Assembly (NCBI GenBank): GCA_037043455.1 | Contig: JAWPHD010011209.1 | Coordinates: 22,017-86,016, forward strand | Reading direction: 5' to 3' | Source of the DNA: Cyrtodaria siliqua | Lineage: Eukaryota; Mollusca; Bivalvia; Adapedonta; Hiatellidae | Length of the DNA stretch: 64,000 bases | In this document: positions 10,349 through 21,464 of the stretch, in pieces | Numbering within the stretch: the stretch's first letter is position 1 | Layout: each line of letters starts with the position of its first letter | Program-made: the position numbers and the translations under genes | The notes under the pieces: generated by a model | The model's input: the letters and a program-made list of their open reading frames with translations, nothing else | Database searches by the model: none | Told to the model about the DNA's origin: nothing

Positions 10349-11311
10349 CACTCCTGGGGAATCTGTACATTGAGAGAACAGGTAAGTGCACATTACGACA
10401 AGGTTAGATCAATGAAATGTGTGTACAAACTTTTGCGGTGTTTATTTTGTGTGGCTTATCATGGAACTCCGAAAATTTCAAACACAAACAATATACTTGG
10501 GATTATCAACGTTATACCCGATAATCATTTTTTATATTTTTCAGTTTCGTAAATTGTTTTATTTGTATCTAGTTATTCCATTTCATTGTCATAATTTGAA
10601 GAAATTATGTATAAAATGATCAAAATATCAAATTTGTGTAAAACAATTACCAAAGCTGCATAGGCGATGTAAAAGTCATATCACTTTTACATGTGTCAAA
10701 CATTTAAAGCAAAGCACTTATAAATTATCTGCAATTTTGTTACTGTACGCTACGTAGTAGATGGGATAACCGTACTAAAAGCTAGGATCTACATCAATAG
10801 CTGTAATGACACAGCTGCAATACGCTTGCATGATAGCGATCGGATTCTAATGCACTACCTGCACCCCGTGTGGTTGCCGGGGTAGAATACAACCACTGCA
10901 AACACACCGTCACATGCAGAGGGGTAGGACACCCCACCCACCCCCACCCCATTCATGTTCATTTTGTCATTTTTTGTTCATGCTCATTAATGGTCTTCAT
11001 CATGACCCCTGCATTGTTTCAGGTGCCATCTCGCTCACATCACTAAGAGCAGTGGCAGAAAAACAATAAATGTGGCTCCAGCGTAAATGGAGGTCTACAA
11101 TAGAATTTGCAGCAACTCTGCAGTTCAGGGTGAGAAGGTCCTAGGCCCATTCTCCATATTTTATCTCGATGTACATGGAGGATGAGCCTGGCATGTTCAT
11201 TCCTGTTAGGCGCCATATAACCTTTCATGTGTTGGTGCGCCTTAAAACCCAATTCAATTAAAAAACTAATGCACTACCACGTGATCGGTGCGTACAGATT
11301 CCCCAGGAGTG
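10349..11311. mobile_element. DNA element with perfect 20-bp terminal inverted repeats
   Basis: CACTCCTGGGGAATCTGTAC (10349-10368) has its exact reverse complement at 11292-11311. Removing the nested retroposon leaves about 544 bp of element. Its right part (10736-10859 plus 11279-11311) matches 60899-61037, a second copy with the same terminus. No transposase is encoded; superfamily unknown. Confidence 0.7.
10847..11278 (+). mobile_element. SINE-like retroposon with 13-bp target duplication
   Basis: CTAATGCACTACC occurs at 10847-10859 and 11266-11278 and brackets a 406-bp insert. The insert begins GCACCCCGTGTGGTTGCCGG and ends GCGCCTTAAAACCC...CAATTAAAAA, a short A-rich tail. The homologous copy at 60899-61037 has a single CTAATGCACT at 60991 and no insert, so the empty site is visible in the same window. 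The open frame at 11043-11252 is incidental. Confidence 0.75.
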
Positions 11312-12004
11312 CATGAATAGTTTCGTATTCCATCAGCGTAGTTCCAGATCAAGAAGAACCGCATGCGTGGGTTTCAAATTGGTGATTATGTGATTCTGTG
11401 ACGTCAACAAGTGGAAGTGTTGAAGCCTAAGATGTAATTTAGAGTCGTTATCCTTAAATTTATCGCGCAGTTTTATGTCACACGCTTCGCTGTGTTTTAA
11501 GCCCAATCTAATTTGTTTGTACGTTTGACAGCCCGCGAGAGACTCTTCAGCAATTGAAAACCATATGTATCATAATCAAACAGCCGCCATACATCAATGT
11601 TACCAATCAATCCCTTTCTCCTGAAGTTAAACCAATTGAATTCCGGTCAGACATCGCCTGATTTGAGTAACAATGGTCATTATTTCTTAACAGAAACTGG
11701 TTATGTACCACGTTCACTTCCGTTGCAGAAAATTGACTGGTTCGCGAAATCTAACCAGGTCCGGAAGTTATTTAGATTCTCTGTTCTTGATCATTATTCC
11801 GGGATATTGGCTTCGTATTTGTAGTGATTTGGGCTAATTTACAGCATTTGAGCGCCCAAACAAGCTCGGTAATGCTGAACACGTCATAGACGATACTTAT
11901 CCAACGGTTTAAGTATAGAACTATAATTATTTGTCCTGACTGATATTACCGAGGGCAATATTTTCCGTAAATAAAGGTTAATCAAATGATGCTACCGCCT
12001 TGAC
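11312..12004. other. Unassigned region with one unassigned open frame
   Basis: An open frame of 75 codons at 11597-11824 (plus) contains GHYFLTETGYVPRSLPLQKI and matches no family I know. The surrounding sequence shows no repeat structure. Confidence 0.35.
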
Positions 12005-12977
12005 TTTAAAGGGACACGAGAAAATCTTGATTTTGTCAAAAACTCGCGGCATCCTATGTGTATGTTTACGTAATTGTACATTTGTCAATCATTAATAAAA
12101 ATTATTTGAAAAGTTCAAGTTTTCTTTTTAATAATAGCATATCTAATTGCTGATTATATTGTACCAATAATACATTTAAAGGGATACAAGGCAATCTTGA
12201 AGTACTTATCAAGCACTGAAGTGTGAAAATTGAGTCTCAGTTTATTTATTCCTTATCATTTTGACTTTAAACCTGCTTTCATGTAATTAAATAATTGTTT
12301 AAGTTTTCATTTGTTCGTCTTATTCTACCGTAGGTTTAAATATATTGTTGGTGCACTTTAATCAACAGTTAATAATATGCAAAAACAATTAATATTAATG
12401 ATTGAACAAATGCAATTTATGCAGAAAACATAATAGGACGCCATGAGTTTTTAAAAAATCAAGATTGCCGTGTGTCCCTTTAAAATTAAGGTAGGATAAA
12501 GAAGACAAATTGAAAATTCTAAACTGTATTACCTCTTATTTACATATATGCAGGAAGATTTAAAGTCAAACTGATATTGAATTAATAAATTGAAGTGATA
12601 CGTCACGGCTTTTTCTAGGCTTAATTTGGTCCCAATCCCATTCCAAAATATCCTCATATTTTCCAAAACAAAGCAAACTATTTTCCCAAAATCCAAAAAA
12701 AAAAAATCCAAAAAATAATCTTATATTTAATGTAGCCCTATTTGACAATGTATTTGTTGCAGACTTGTCTAATAGCTTGATTTTGAAACCATTCCAAACA
12801 TTTTAAGTGCCTTACTATGTAATATGGTAGGATGATCCTTTTTCCCAATTTGTAGATTTCACGCGCATTTTTTTTCAAATTCAAAAGGCCACTGGCCTCT
12901 TCCGAAAATGCAGAAAAATCCCTGTACGTTTTTGACAACTTGATGATAGCTTCAAGACTGCCTTTTGTCCTTTTAAT
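12005..12977 (+). mobile_element. TTAA-MITE copy, interrupted twice
   Basis: The left half is 12005-12175 (TTTAAAGGGACACGAG start). The middle resumes at 12485-12595 (TTTACATATATGCAGG...GTCAAACTGATATTGAATTAA). The right terminus is at about 12936-12977 (TTCAAGACTGCCTTTTGTCC). Another TTAA-MITE sits at 12176-12484, and roughly 340 bp of unrelated sequence at 12596-12935. Confidence 0.6.
12176..12484 (-). mobile_element. TTAA-MITE copy nested in another copy
   Basis: It runs from TTTAAAGGGATACAAGGCAA to GATTGCCGTGTGTCCCTTTAA. The inner sequence is in the opposite orientation to the host copy, with GGACGCC near its right end. TTTAAA flanks both sides, consistent with insertion at TTAA. Confidence 0.75.
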
Positions 12978-14624
12978 ATTAGGTTTTGTTATTCAGTTTA
13001 TTTAGAGCCGCTCAAACGGGCATGATTAGGATACCCTGTTTCCTATTTCCTATTCATGACAGAGTATAATTACGTAATTTCATTCTTTATTCCATTTTTG
13101 CTTTAAAACTGAATATATATATTGTATATGAATATGTCTCAGCCTCTCCATAGACTACATGTACATGATTTAATATATAAATGCAACCTTATCAGAATAA
13201 GGAACAATAAATGTACAGTTTCCGATTTCCTTATTCAAATAGGGAACTAGCATTTGCATATATAGGATATTGTGAAGTACACGTGACCGTCCATTTCCGA
13301 CCATGTCATGAAAACAGAAGTATAGTTAAGCTCACAACCCTTGTGTTCTGCAATTGTGAACTCACAACCTTTTGGCGACTCGACAACTCCTAAACTACAG
13401 CGCCCCCAATTATACAAGGTATTATTATTTATAGCTCATATCCATGAATTAGAAAAACGAAGATACATTTTTAACAATTTTATTTTTAATATTCAGGACA
13501 CACACTGTCGTTAATCGATAAGCTTTGATAATTCCATTTTCAATTATTTAATAGTAAGCATCCAGTTGCGCACTCTTGGCTTGTTTTTGAAACTTTAAGC
13601 TACTACCCTAAAATAGGATTTAAATTTTAAAAAATACCATTGAATCGTATGTGATGAAAATACTAATTGTTGAGAGTTAAAGGGACATACGGTAATCTTC
13701 CTTTATTTTCACCCAGACTTGTTTTGAAAGCATTTTCATGATTCTATAATGAAAGCTAAAACCTGACAGGTATTAAAACACTTTTTACACGTTATATTCT
13801 ATTTTCTCACAATAGCATCCAGAAGTGTGTAATGAGATCTTAAGTGACTTGATTCCTGTTTTGAGAGAATATAAACAAATTAAGATAATGTGCGAACAAT
13901 GCCAAATGCGAATTTAATTGATTTTTTTTACGGCGGTCTAAAATTGTTATATGGCGCCAACGGGAATTAGCATTCACATCCATTTACATCTAGATAAAAA
14001 TACGCAAAATCCTCGTTTCTATCCTCTTTTCTATCCTGCAATCTTTGCAACACAGCCATTCTAGTTATAATCGCGTTATTTCACAGTAAAATATATGATA
14101 AACGAGATGACCTGTACTCGGACATTGTTAACTGTCCACAATTAATTAGATGAGGAGTGTACATTTGTCAGTTTATTACATTTGCACCGGTGCCAACGAC
14201 GTTCCCCAATGTGAGAATTACTCATACCAGTCAATGTCGTAGACATATTTACCATTAGTCTTCCAAATTTGACAGATATTGATCATCTTTGTTTCGTTTA
14301 ACTTGCTGTTTTCTTTTCCTTGGTCAGAATGCTTATTACATTATTTCGCTACTGCGTGCAGGACATGTTGTGTCTATTGCGTTTTCCTTTGTTTAACTTT
14401 CCTTATCAATAATTAATCGACACGCACTGAAGTGAAGTGTTAAAAATGACCCCAGGATTAAACCTACACACATCCGTTTTTAAAGGCAGACTGCGCTTAT
14501 TAAAACGTAAAATAAATTGTTTGACGACAAAGTATTCTGGAGAGTCATTTATGACTAAAGGCGTAACGCAGTTAAATCAATAAAAAATAAACTTTACAAA
14601 CTATTCTAAATAAACAGTTCAACA
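12978..14624. other. Unassigned AT-rich region
   Basis: Contains one isolated TTAAAGGGACATACGGTAAT near 13677 that looks like a lone TTAA-MITE end. No coding exon, RNA gene or tandem repeat is apparent. Confidence 0.35.
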
Positions 14625-14642
14625 CCAGGCCAGCTGGCCTGG
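14625..14642. repeat. Perfect 18-bp GC-rich palindrome
   Basis: CCAGGCCAGCTGGCCTGG is self-complementary and overlaps the left end of the adjoining MITE. Confidence 0.75.
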
Positions 14643-14900
14643 AATTCACCAACCATTCTTCAAACTATTCTTAGATTTGAGCTCAAGTACTAAACACTTG
14701 TTCACAAATATTTCCATGACCTTCAAAGATAAACAATCGTAAGAAGTTGCTATTATTAGTATGCATCGTATTTATGCATAGCAGCTTGTTATGAACGTTT
14801 ATTCTGTAAACTTGTAGAAATATTTGTGATCGAAATTTGCATACTGGAGCTTAAGTCTAAGAATATTCCCAAGAATGGTTGGTGAATTCAAGACCCAGGG
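14637..14900. mobile_element. MITE with CCTGG...GAATTCACCAACC termini
   Basis: The left arm GGAATTCACCAACCATTCTT with following CTATTCTTAGA is matched by the reverse complement of the right arm, GAATTCACCAACCATTCTTG then ATATTCTTAGAC (14845-14900). Arms of about 45 bp with imperfect pairing; non-coding interior. Confidence 0.7.
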
Positions 14901-14965
14901 ATGTGTAAATTGTTGTACTATTACGTTGCACCCGCTGCGCTAATTATTGCTCACTTACAGTGCAG

Positions 14966-15087
14966 GGTCAATAGTCTACTTATAGCGGGAGGTCAATAGT
15001 CTACTTATAGCGGGAGGTCAATAGTCTACTTATAGCGGGAGGTCAATAGTCTACTTATAGCGGGAGGCCTATAGTCTACTTATAGCG
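14966..15087 (+). repeat. 25-bp tandem repeat, about 5 copies
   Basis: Units starting GGTCAATAGTCTACTTATAG begin at 14966, 14991, 15016 and 15041. The last unit, from 15066, has GGCCTATAG instead. Confidence 0.95.
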
Positions 15088-15194
15088 AATTAACACAGAG
15101 TTAAAAAATCGCACACCCTTTTACTGTAGCGTAAGTTTCACATTAGTTGTTTCAATTGACGACATGGGATTTAATGCAAATTTGAAGTTAGTAT

Positions 15195-15511
15195 TTAAAG
15201 GGACACATGCCAATCTTGATTTTTTAAAAACTAGCGGCGTCCCATTAGTTTTGCTGCATAAATTGCATTTGTTCAATCATTAATGTTAATTATAAGAATT
15301 TTATTAAGCCATTTGTTTTTGCATATTATTATTTTTTTGATATTATTACACCAATAATATATTAAAACTTATAGTATAATAAGACGAAATAGTGAATAAA
15401 CTTAAAAAAATATTTATTTAAATGTACCCAGGGTAAAAGTAAAAATGATACTGGCTATATAAATCGATACGTCCATTTGAAATATTTCAAGATTGCCGTG
15501 TGTTCCTTTAA
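15195..15511 (+). mobile_element. TTAA-MITE copy
   Basis: TTAAAGGGACACATGCCAAT at the left and GATTGCCGTGTGTTCCTTTA at the right, with an interior collinear with the copy at 41147-41468. Length 317 bp. Confidence 0.8.
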
Positions 15512-15722
15512 CACTTATACTCGACACAAAGTCTGTATCATCTCCGTTACATACTGCGGCTTTAAAGGCACTAACTAACCCGCCAAATAACGGCACCAAA
15601 AGTAATGTATATGTGCCGATTAAAAGTACATGTTTATTCACGGGTACATAAAACGTATCAGTGAGTTCTATGCTCAACTTTATAGACTTCCAAGAATGAC
15701 TGTTTTCGATCGGTGAAATCAA
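15512..15722 (-). other. Unassigned open frame, possible exon
   Basis: The minus-strand open frame runs from 15722 into the MITE at 15511. Its first 70 codons include a hydrophobic stretch, LLIGTYTLLLVPLFGGLVSA, flanked by polar residues. I do not recognise a family. The reading frame continues into transposon sequence, which argues against a real terminal exon; a chance open frame is the simplest reading. Confidence 0.15.
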
Positions 15723-15930
15723 AAATATTTTAATAAATCGACTCCAAGAAGTTTGGCTCGGGTTTTCTTAAGTACCAGAAAGTCAGCCACGTGTAAGTAC
15801 GAACCGGAAACTATTTATATCATACACGATGCCGAGTTGCCCGTTTCGGCGTCGAAGATACATTGGTAGTTTAAGATAAAACAAAAGATAATGTGTATAC
15901 AATTATTTCACAAAACGTGTCACTTAATTC

Positions 15931-16112
15931 CAATGGGAGCTCAGCTTGTGAGAAAGTATCACTTCTTACGGATGGCGGGAGGAATACAGTACTGATTCTA
16001 TCTAGTGAAATGGAATAGTCTACTCTACCACGAAAGAATCGACCGTGATATGTGGCCTAAAATATGCCAAAATGACGTAAAACACCATTCAAACAAACAA
16101 ACAAACAAACCT
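15931..16112 (+). mobile_element. tRNA-derived SINE, 5'-truncated
   Basis: It matches the body of the SINE at 26431: GGGAGCTC, TCTTACGGATGGCGGGAGG, GAATCGACCGTGATAT and AATGACGTAAAACACCATTC, followed by a (CAAA)n tail. The tRNA-like head is missing. Confidence 0.8.
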
Positions 16113-16339
16113 TCCGCTATGAATAGTCTGACGACTCGAAAACACATTTGTATATATACATATTTTGAACGAAGCAAAAACATAACTGAAAACATAGCAG
16201 CAGTAATGAGTGACACTTGAGGTTTGCTACAATGTCATATCAATCATAGAGCAGGGGTGGATCATGCATTGAAGATTAGGCAGGAGTAGACGCAATACTG
16301 TAATAACCAACCGACATGGTAACGGCATACCGCCAACTG

Positions 16340-16470
16340 AAACAAGGTAAACAAGAGATGTTTGTAAAACATATATGCCCCACTTCAGCAACCATGACAC
16401 AAACACTACTGCCAAGTTTTGAGTGCCAGCTGTTTTTGAGTTATGGAAGCCAAGCAATTTTTACATGTGT
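16340..16470 (+). repeat. Single unit of the 161-bp tandem family
   Basis: ACCATGACACAAACACTACT, CTGCCAAGTTTTGAGTGCCA and TTTTTGAGTTATGGAAGCCA match the units at 17455-18065. It is introduced by AAACAAGAGATGTTTGTAAA. Confidence 0.6.
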
Positions 16471-16489
16471 GTGTATTTATAAGGATTAT

Positions 16490-16812
16490 AGTCCCTCCAC
16501 CTACGACAGGCGTCCTACTGTTGTGTGATGTGATGATATGTCTACTTGAAGCAGCGAACTCAATGGTTTCTTTATATTGCTGCCACACTGGAATACCACG
16601 CCGTAGTAGACACCCACCCAGTCACCCTGTCACATTATTCTGACACTGGTCAATCAGTCGTAGCACTACCCATTATTTGCTCGTCAGGCTAGGGTTGCAA
16701 GTGACTACTCCATTTTTAAAATCTTTGGTATGACGCGGAAGACGCGGTCAGGGGACTCGAACCCACGACCTCCCGAATGCATGGCAGACGCTATAACCAC
16801 TACACCACAATG
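16490..16812 (-). mobile_element. tRNA-derived SINE with Gly-like head
   Basis: Minus-strand sequence from 16812 begins GCATTGTGGTGTAGTGGTTA (A-box-like) and continues GTCTGCCATGCATTCGGGAG to GTGGGTTCGAGTCCCC (B box), close to a tRNA-Gly body. The acceptor ends do not pair, so it is not a tRNA gene. The body, with GTGTCAGAATAATGTGACAG and TATTCCAGTGTGGCAGCAAT, resembles a SINE body common in molluscs. Confidence 0.6.
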
Positions 16813-17049
16813 CTTCGGTGCAATTTTTACATAGTTATATATGTATGTAGGTATTTTTAGCTTTCAATTTGCATATTCTTCATCAAAATAATGTATCCCA
16901 TATGTCAAAATTATTCAATAGTTTGAGTTTAAAGAGTGAAAATAAATCATAAATGTCTTTTTTTAATTCAATAAAGGGAGGTAATTTTTTTTTTTTTAAA
17001 TTAATACTGTTTTTAGGTTTAAATATAGAAACATCACAACAAGCTTGTA

Positions 17050-17250
17050 TATTAAAAACAAGAGGCCCAAGAGGGCCTGTATCGTTCTACTGGCGGGGCC
17101 CAGATTTGACCACAGGTTCACCATTTGAACAAACTTGGTAGAGGATCCAAAAGCTGATATTAAATAAAATAAACCTTTATCTCTTGAAGTTTCAGAGAAG
17201 ATGTTTGAAATCTTCCCTATAACTCTATGTAAAACTGATCCAACAAAGGG
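17050..17250 (+). repeat. Single unit of the 167-bp tandem family
   Basis: AACAAGAGGCCCAAGAGGGC leads into GGGGCCCAGATTTGACC, CACCATTTGAACAAACTTGG, TTTCAGAGAAGATG and CCCTATAACTCTATGTAAAA, the same order of landmarks as the array at 3716-4822. Confidence 0.65.
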
Positions 17251-17440
17251 GAAAAAAATTATTTAAAAAAAAAAAAGTTTAAAAAAAAGATTAAAAAAAA
17301 AAGATTTTAAAATCAAATTTTTATTTTTTATTTTTTTAACCCATAAGCCAAGGTTTTAACCCATAAGCCAAGGTTTCCTATGGAAGAAAAATAGTTTTAA
17401 AAAATAAAAAGCAATTTTTAACCCATAAGCCAAGGATTCT
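17251..17440. repeat. A-rich low complexity with repeated 17-mer
   Basis: Poly-A-like tracts, plus three copies of TTAACCCATAAGCCAAGG at about 17338, 17356 and 17417. Confidence 0.6.
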
Positions 17441-18065
17441 TTTTTTTTACAAGTTTTGTTACCATGGCAACCACATTTCTTATGCGAATCTAACCAAAAG
17501 GGGAGGTCCATAACTACACCATGAGACAAACATTCTTGCCAAGTTTGGCATTTGTAGTGCCAGCTGTTCTTGAGTTATCACGAAGACAAGCGATTTTTAG
17601 TGATTTTTTACAAGTTTTGTTACCATGGTAACCACATTTCATATGCGAAACTACCCAAAAGGGGAGGTGCACAACAACACCATGAGACAAACATTCCTGC
17701 CGAGTTTTGGGTTTGTAGTGCCAACTGTTCTTGAGTTATCGCCAAGACAAGCGATGTTTAGTGATTTTTTACAAGTTTTGTTACTATGGCAACCACATTC
17801 CTTATGCCAATCTACCCAAAAGGGGAGGTGCATAACTACACCATGACACAAACATTTCTGCCGAGTTTCGAGTTTGTAGTTCGAGCTGTTCTTGAGTTAT
17901 CGCGAAGACAGGCGATTTTTAGTGGTTTGTTACATGTTTTGTTACCATGGCAACCACATTTCTTAGGTGAATCTACCCAAAAGGGGAGGTGCACAACTAC
18001 ATCATGACACAAACATTCCTGCCAAGTTTCGAGTTTGTAGTGCGTGCCGTTCTTCAGTTATCGAC
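17441..18065 (+). repeat. 161-bp tandem array, nearly 4 units
   Basis: GGGGAGGT recurs at about 17500, 17661, 17822 and 17983, a period of exactly 161 bp. Unit landmarks are GTTACCATGGCAACCACATT, ACCCAAAAGGGGAGGTGCA, AAACATTCCTGCC and TTCTTGAGTTATCG. The overlapping open frames at 17625-18230 derive from it. Confidence 0.9.
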
Positions 18066-18145
18066 CCCCCCCCACCCCACCCACACACACACCACCCACA
18101 CACACACCCACACACACACCCACACCCACACCCGCACCCAAAAAA
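18066..18145 (+). repeat. CA/CCCA microsatellite
   Basis: Runs of ACACAC and CCCACA directly follow the 161-bp array. Confidence 0.9.
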
Positions 18146-18717
18146 TACTGGCCATAAACATAGCGGCAATCTTGTCAAACAAACTTTCAAGACACACTTA
18201 TTGGCATTAACAGAAACTGTTCCGAATTAGAGTACATGTAGCTGCGTTTCACTAAAGGTTTACCAACACCAGTTGCATATAAACCTCCGCGGTGAAGTCG
18301 AATGTAGTTCCTATAACAAAATGCAATCCCCTTCTTTTGTTTGAAATAGGCATTAGAAGTAGGGAAAAGATAGCACATTAATATTAAAATGTGTTGTTGT
18401 ATGTATAAGAAGTGTATTAATAGGTTTTACTGGATTTACGATGCGAGTTTTCAAATTTCAAATCTATGGATACACTTTGTGAGCAACTATCAACGAAAAC
18501 AGCTGTACCCTTGACCTGTTAAGGAAACAAACAAGAGCTTTCTCACATGTCTTGAGATCCCACCCTTTCTTGTGATTTTCCAAGCGGAAAACTATTTTTC
18601 TATATGAAAATTACACTGCTGCATAATCCATACTTGAGTTGAAGTTGCAGCAAATCATTAATATGCGACATTTTTACGTTGGTGTCAATGGGGAAATTAA
18701 TTGGTGGTTTCATATCT
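18146..18717. other. Unassigned sequence
   Basis: No element recognised; short open frames only. Confidence 0.35.
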
Positions 18718-20024
18718 AAAAGTAGGTATACGGCGAACGTGAAAAGTAGCAATACAAGGCGAACAGGAAAAGTAGGTATACAAGGCGAACCGGAAAAGTA
18801 GGTATACAAGGCGAACAGGAAAAGTAGGTATACAAGGCGAACAGGAAAAGTAGGTATACACGGCGAACAGGAAAAGTAGGTATACACGGCGAACAGGAAA
18901 AGTAGGTATACAAGGCGAACAGGAAAAGTAGGTATACAAGGCGAACAGGAAAAGTAGTGTACAAGGCGAACAGGAAAAGTAGGTATACAAGGCGAACAGG
19001 AAAAGTAGGAATACAAGGCGAACAGGAAAAGTAGGTATACAAGGCGAACAGGAAAAGTAGGTATACAAGGCGAACAGGAAAAGTAGGTATACAAGGCGAA
19101 CAGGAAAAGTAGGTATACAAGGCGAACAGGTAAAGTAGGTATACAAGACGAACAGGAAAAGTAGGTATACAAGGGGAACAGGAAAAGTAGGTATACAAGG
19201 CGAACAGGAAAAGTAGGTATACAAGGCGAACAGGAAAAGTAGGTATACAAGGCGAACAGGAAAAGTAGGTATACACGGCGAACAGGAAAAGTAGGTATAC
19301 ACGGCGAACAGGAAAAGTAGGTATACAAGGCGAACAGGAAAAGTAGTTATACAAGGCGAACAGGAAAAGTAGGTATACAAGGCGATAAGGGAAAGTAGGT
19401 ATACAAGGCGAACAGGAAAAGTAGGAATACAAGGCGAACAGGAAAAGTAGGTATACAAGGCGAACAGGAAAAGTAGGTATACAAGGCGAACAGGAAAAGT
19501 AGGTATACAAGGCGAACAGGAAAAGTAGGTATACAAGGCCAACAGGTAAAGTAGGTATACAAGGCGAACAGGAAATGTAGGTATACAAGGGGAACAGGAA
19601 AAGTAGGTATACAAGGCGAACAGGAAAAGTAGGTATACAAGGCGAACAGGAAAAGTAGGTATACAAGGCGAACAGGAAAAGTAGGAATACAAGGCGAACA
19701 GGAAAAGTAGGTATACAAGGGGAACAGGAAAAGTAGGTATACAAGGCGAACAGGAAAGGTAGGTATACAAGGCGAACAGGAAAAGTAGGTATACAAGGCG
19801 AACAGGAAAAGTAGGTATACAAGGCGAACAGGAAAAGTAGGTATACAAGGCGAACAGGAAAAGTAGGTATACAAGGCGAACAGGAAAAGTAGCAATACAA
19901 GGCGAACAGGAAAAGTAGGTATACAAGGCGAACAGGAAAAGTAGGTATACAAGGCGAACAGGAAAAGTAGGTATACAAGGCGAACAGGAAAAGTAGGTAT
20001 ACAAGGCGAACAGGAAAAGTAGCA
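18718..20024 (+). repeat. 26-bp minisatellite, about 50 units, with 16-unit higher-order duplication
   Basis: The unit is AGTAGGTATACAAGGCGAAC plus AGGAAA. Variant units recur at offsets of 415-416 bp (16 units): AGGAATAC at 19007 and 19423, AGGTAAAG near 19129 and 19545, GGGGAAC at 19173 and 19589, ACACGG at 18858/18884 and 19273/19299. The unit has no stop codon on the minus strand, and 26 mod 3 is 2, so all three minus frames stay open and give phase-shifted versions of one 26-residue hydrophobic repeat. I regard these frames as a by-product. Confidence 0.95.
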
Positions 20025-20039
20025 ATCACAGCATACAGA

Positions 20040-20092
20040 CGACCAAAACACCATTCAGAAAAAAACACAATAAACAACAACAACAACAACAA
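20040..20092 (+). repeat. Possible SINE tail with CAA microsatellite
   Basis: CCAAAACACCATTCAG resembles the SINE 3' end and is followed by (CAA)n at 20073-20092. Confidence 0.35.
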
Positions 20093-20120
20093 CTTTAAGG
20101 ATAAATTGAAGCAAAGTTAG

Positions 20121-20242
20121 CAATACATCACAAATAAACGGGTTGACAGTAGGGATTCCGCCCTGGAACGCTCATCGGCAATACGTCACAAATAAACGGG
20201 TTGACAGTAGGAATTCCGCCCTGGAACGCTCATCGGCAATAC
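20121..20242 (+). repeat. 58-bp direct duplication
   Basis: CAATACGTCACAAATAAACG...CTCATCGG is present twice (from 20121 and 20179), and the next CAATACGT begins at 20237. Confidence 0.9.
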
Positions 20243-20538
20243 GTTCACTGGTTGGAGGTGCGCGTTATAATTAGATAGATCAGTAAAACAATTTGAATTG
20301 ACTTTTAAACTAAAAAAAAATGCAAATTGGAATAAAAGATCATAGTCAATGCTATATATAATGTTAGGGTGCATGTACTTTATTAAGCCATCGTTAATCT
20401 CCCCAGTGGTACGATTTAGTTATGACACAGGTAAGACAATAAGATAGTTAACCTAAATCAATTGTTTTCAGATGTTTGAATTAACGGACAAATACACATT
20501 TATACTCCGTGTATATTTCAGGACCGATGAATTGATAT

Positions 20539-20854
20539 TTAAAGGAACACACGGCAATCTTGAGTTTTATTCAAATTTTAAAATTTTGCTCCTCGATTGA
20601 GTTATTCTGTTTCATTTTTACTTGGCATATAATTAAATAAACAATTGAGACTTCACTTTTCTTCGCTATTTGATCATTTTTTTTAAATATGTTGTTGGTG
20701 CAATATTATAAAAAGTTAGTAATATGTAAAAACAAGTTTCTTTCAACTATTCTAACAATTAATATTGACGATCGAACATATGCAAGTTAAGAGAAAAACT
20801 AACGGGACGCCGTGAGTCTCTAAAAAAATCAAGATTGCCGTGTGTCCCTGTAAA
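20539..20854 (-). mobile_element. TTAA-MITE copy
   Basis: TTAAAGGAACACACGGCAAT at the left and GATTGCCGTGTGTCCCTGTA at the right (one terminal base changed). The interior is in inverse orientation to the copy at 41147. Confidence 0.8.
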
Positions 20855-21058
20855 GTACTACATGACCGTTCACCGTGATACAGTTTTTCTTATGACACAC
20901 TTAAACATATCTTAGTTTGCCCAAACCCGACCTTATTTGTTTTAAAAAGGTAGGTAGGTTGGAAAATTCATTTTTCCTTCCATGTACGAGTATGTCAGAT
21001 TCTTTTGTCAATGATGTTTAACTCTTTGTTTGGACTTAAACCACTACGTTTTTACTTA

Positions 21059-21235
21059 TTAAAGGGACACACGGCAATCTTGATTTTTTTAAAAAACTCA
21101 CGGCGTTCCGTAAGTTTTCCTCTTAACTTGCATTTGTTAAATCATCAATATTAATTGTCAGAACAGTTCAAAGCAAATTATTTTTTACATATTACTAACT
21201 TTTTATAATATTGCACAAATAATATATTTAAAAAG
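21059..21235 (+). mobile_element. TTAA-MITE, left half only
   Basis: TTAAAGGGACACACGGCAAT followed by the usual left-half sequence up to AATAATATATTTAAA. The right half is absent. Confidence 0.7.
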
Positions 21236-21462
21236 TTGTTACGCAAAATTCCTATCTAATTTGGTTAACCAAATTAATAGAGATGAAGAAGAAACATTGT
21301 CTGTTTTTTCACTGCCAACGACTGTTGACGACTAAAATATAAATATATGTCTATTGAAACAAATAATCTAGAGTCTGGACGATATTTTGGACCGGAGGCG
21401 CTCGAGCAAAAACATAATTTAAATTATGGCCTAATGTACTATTTCTGTTCAAACAAAACACG
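21236..21462. other. Unassigned AT-rich sequence
   Basis: Nothing recognised. Confidence 0.35.
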
Positions 21463-21464
21463 AT

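Noticed and set aside
16733..16812. tRNA-Gly gene on the minus strand
   Set aside because: Acceptor ends do not pair and a SINE body follows directly.
18600..20092. Long minus-strand open frames (235-458 codons) as a repeat membrane protein
   Set aside because: All three frames are open because the 26-bp unit lacks stops; the DNA is a minisatellite with unit variation unrelated to coding.
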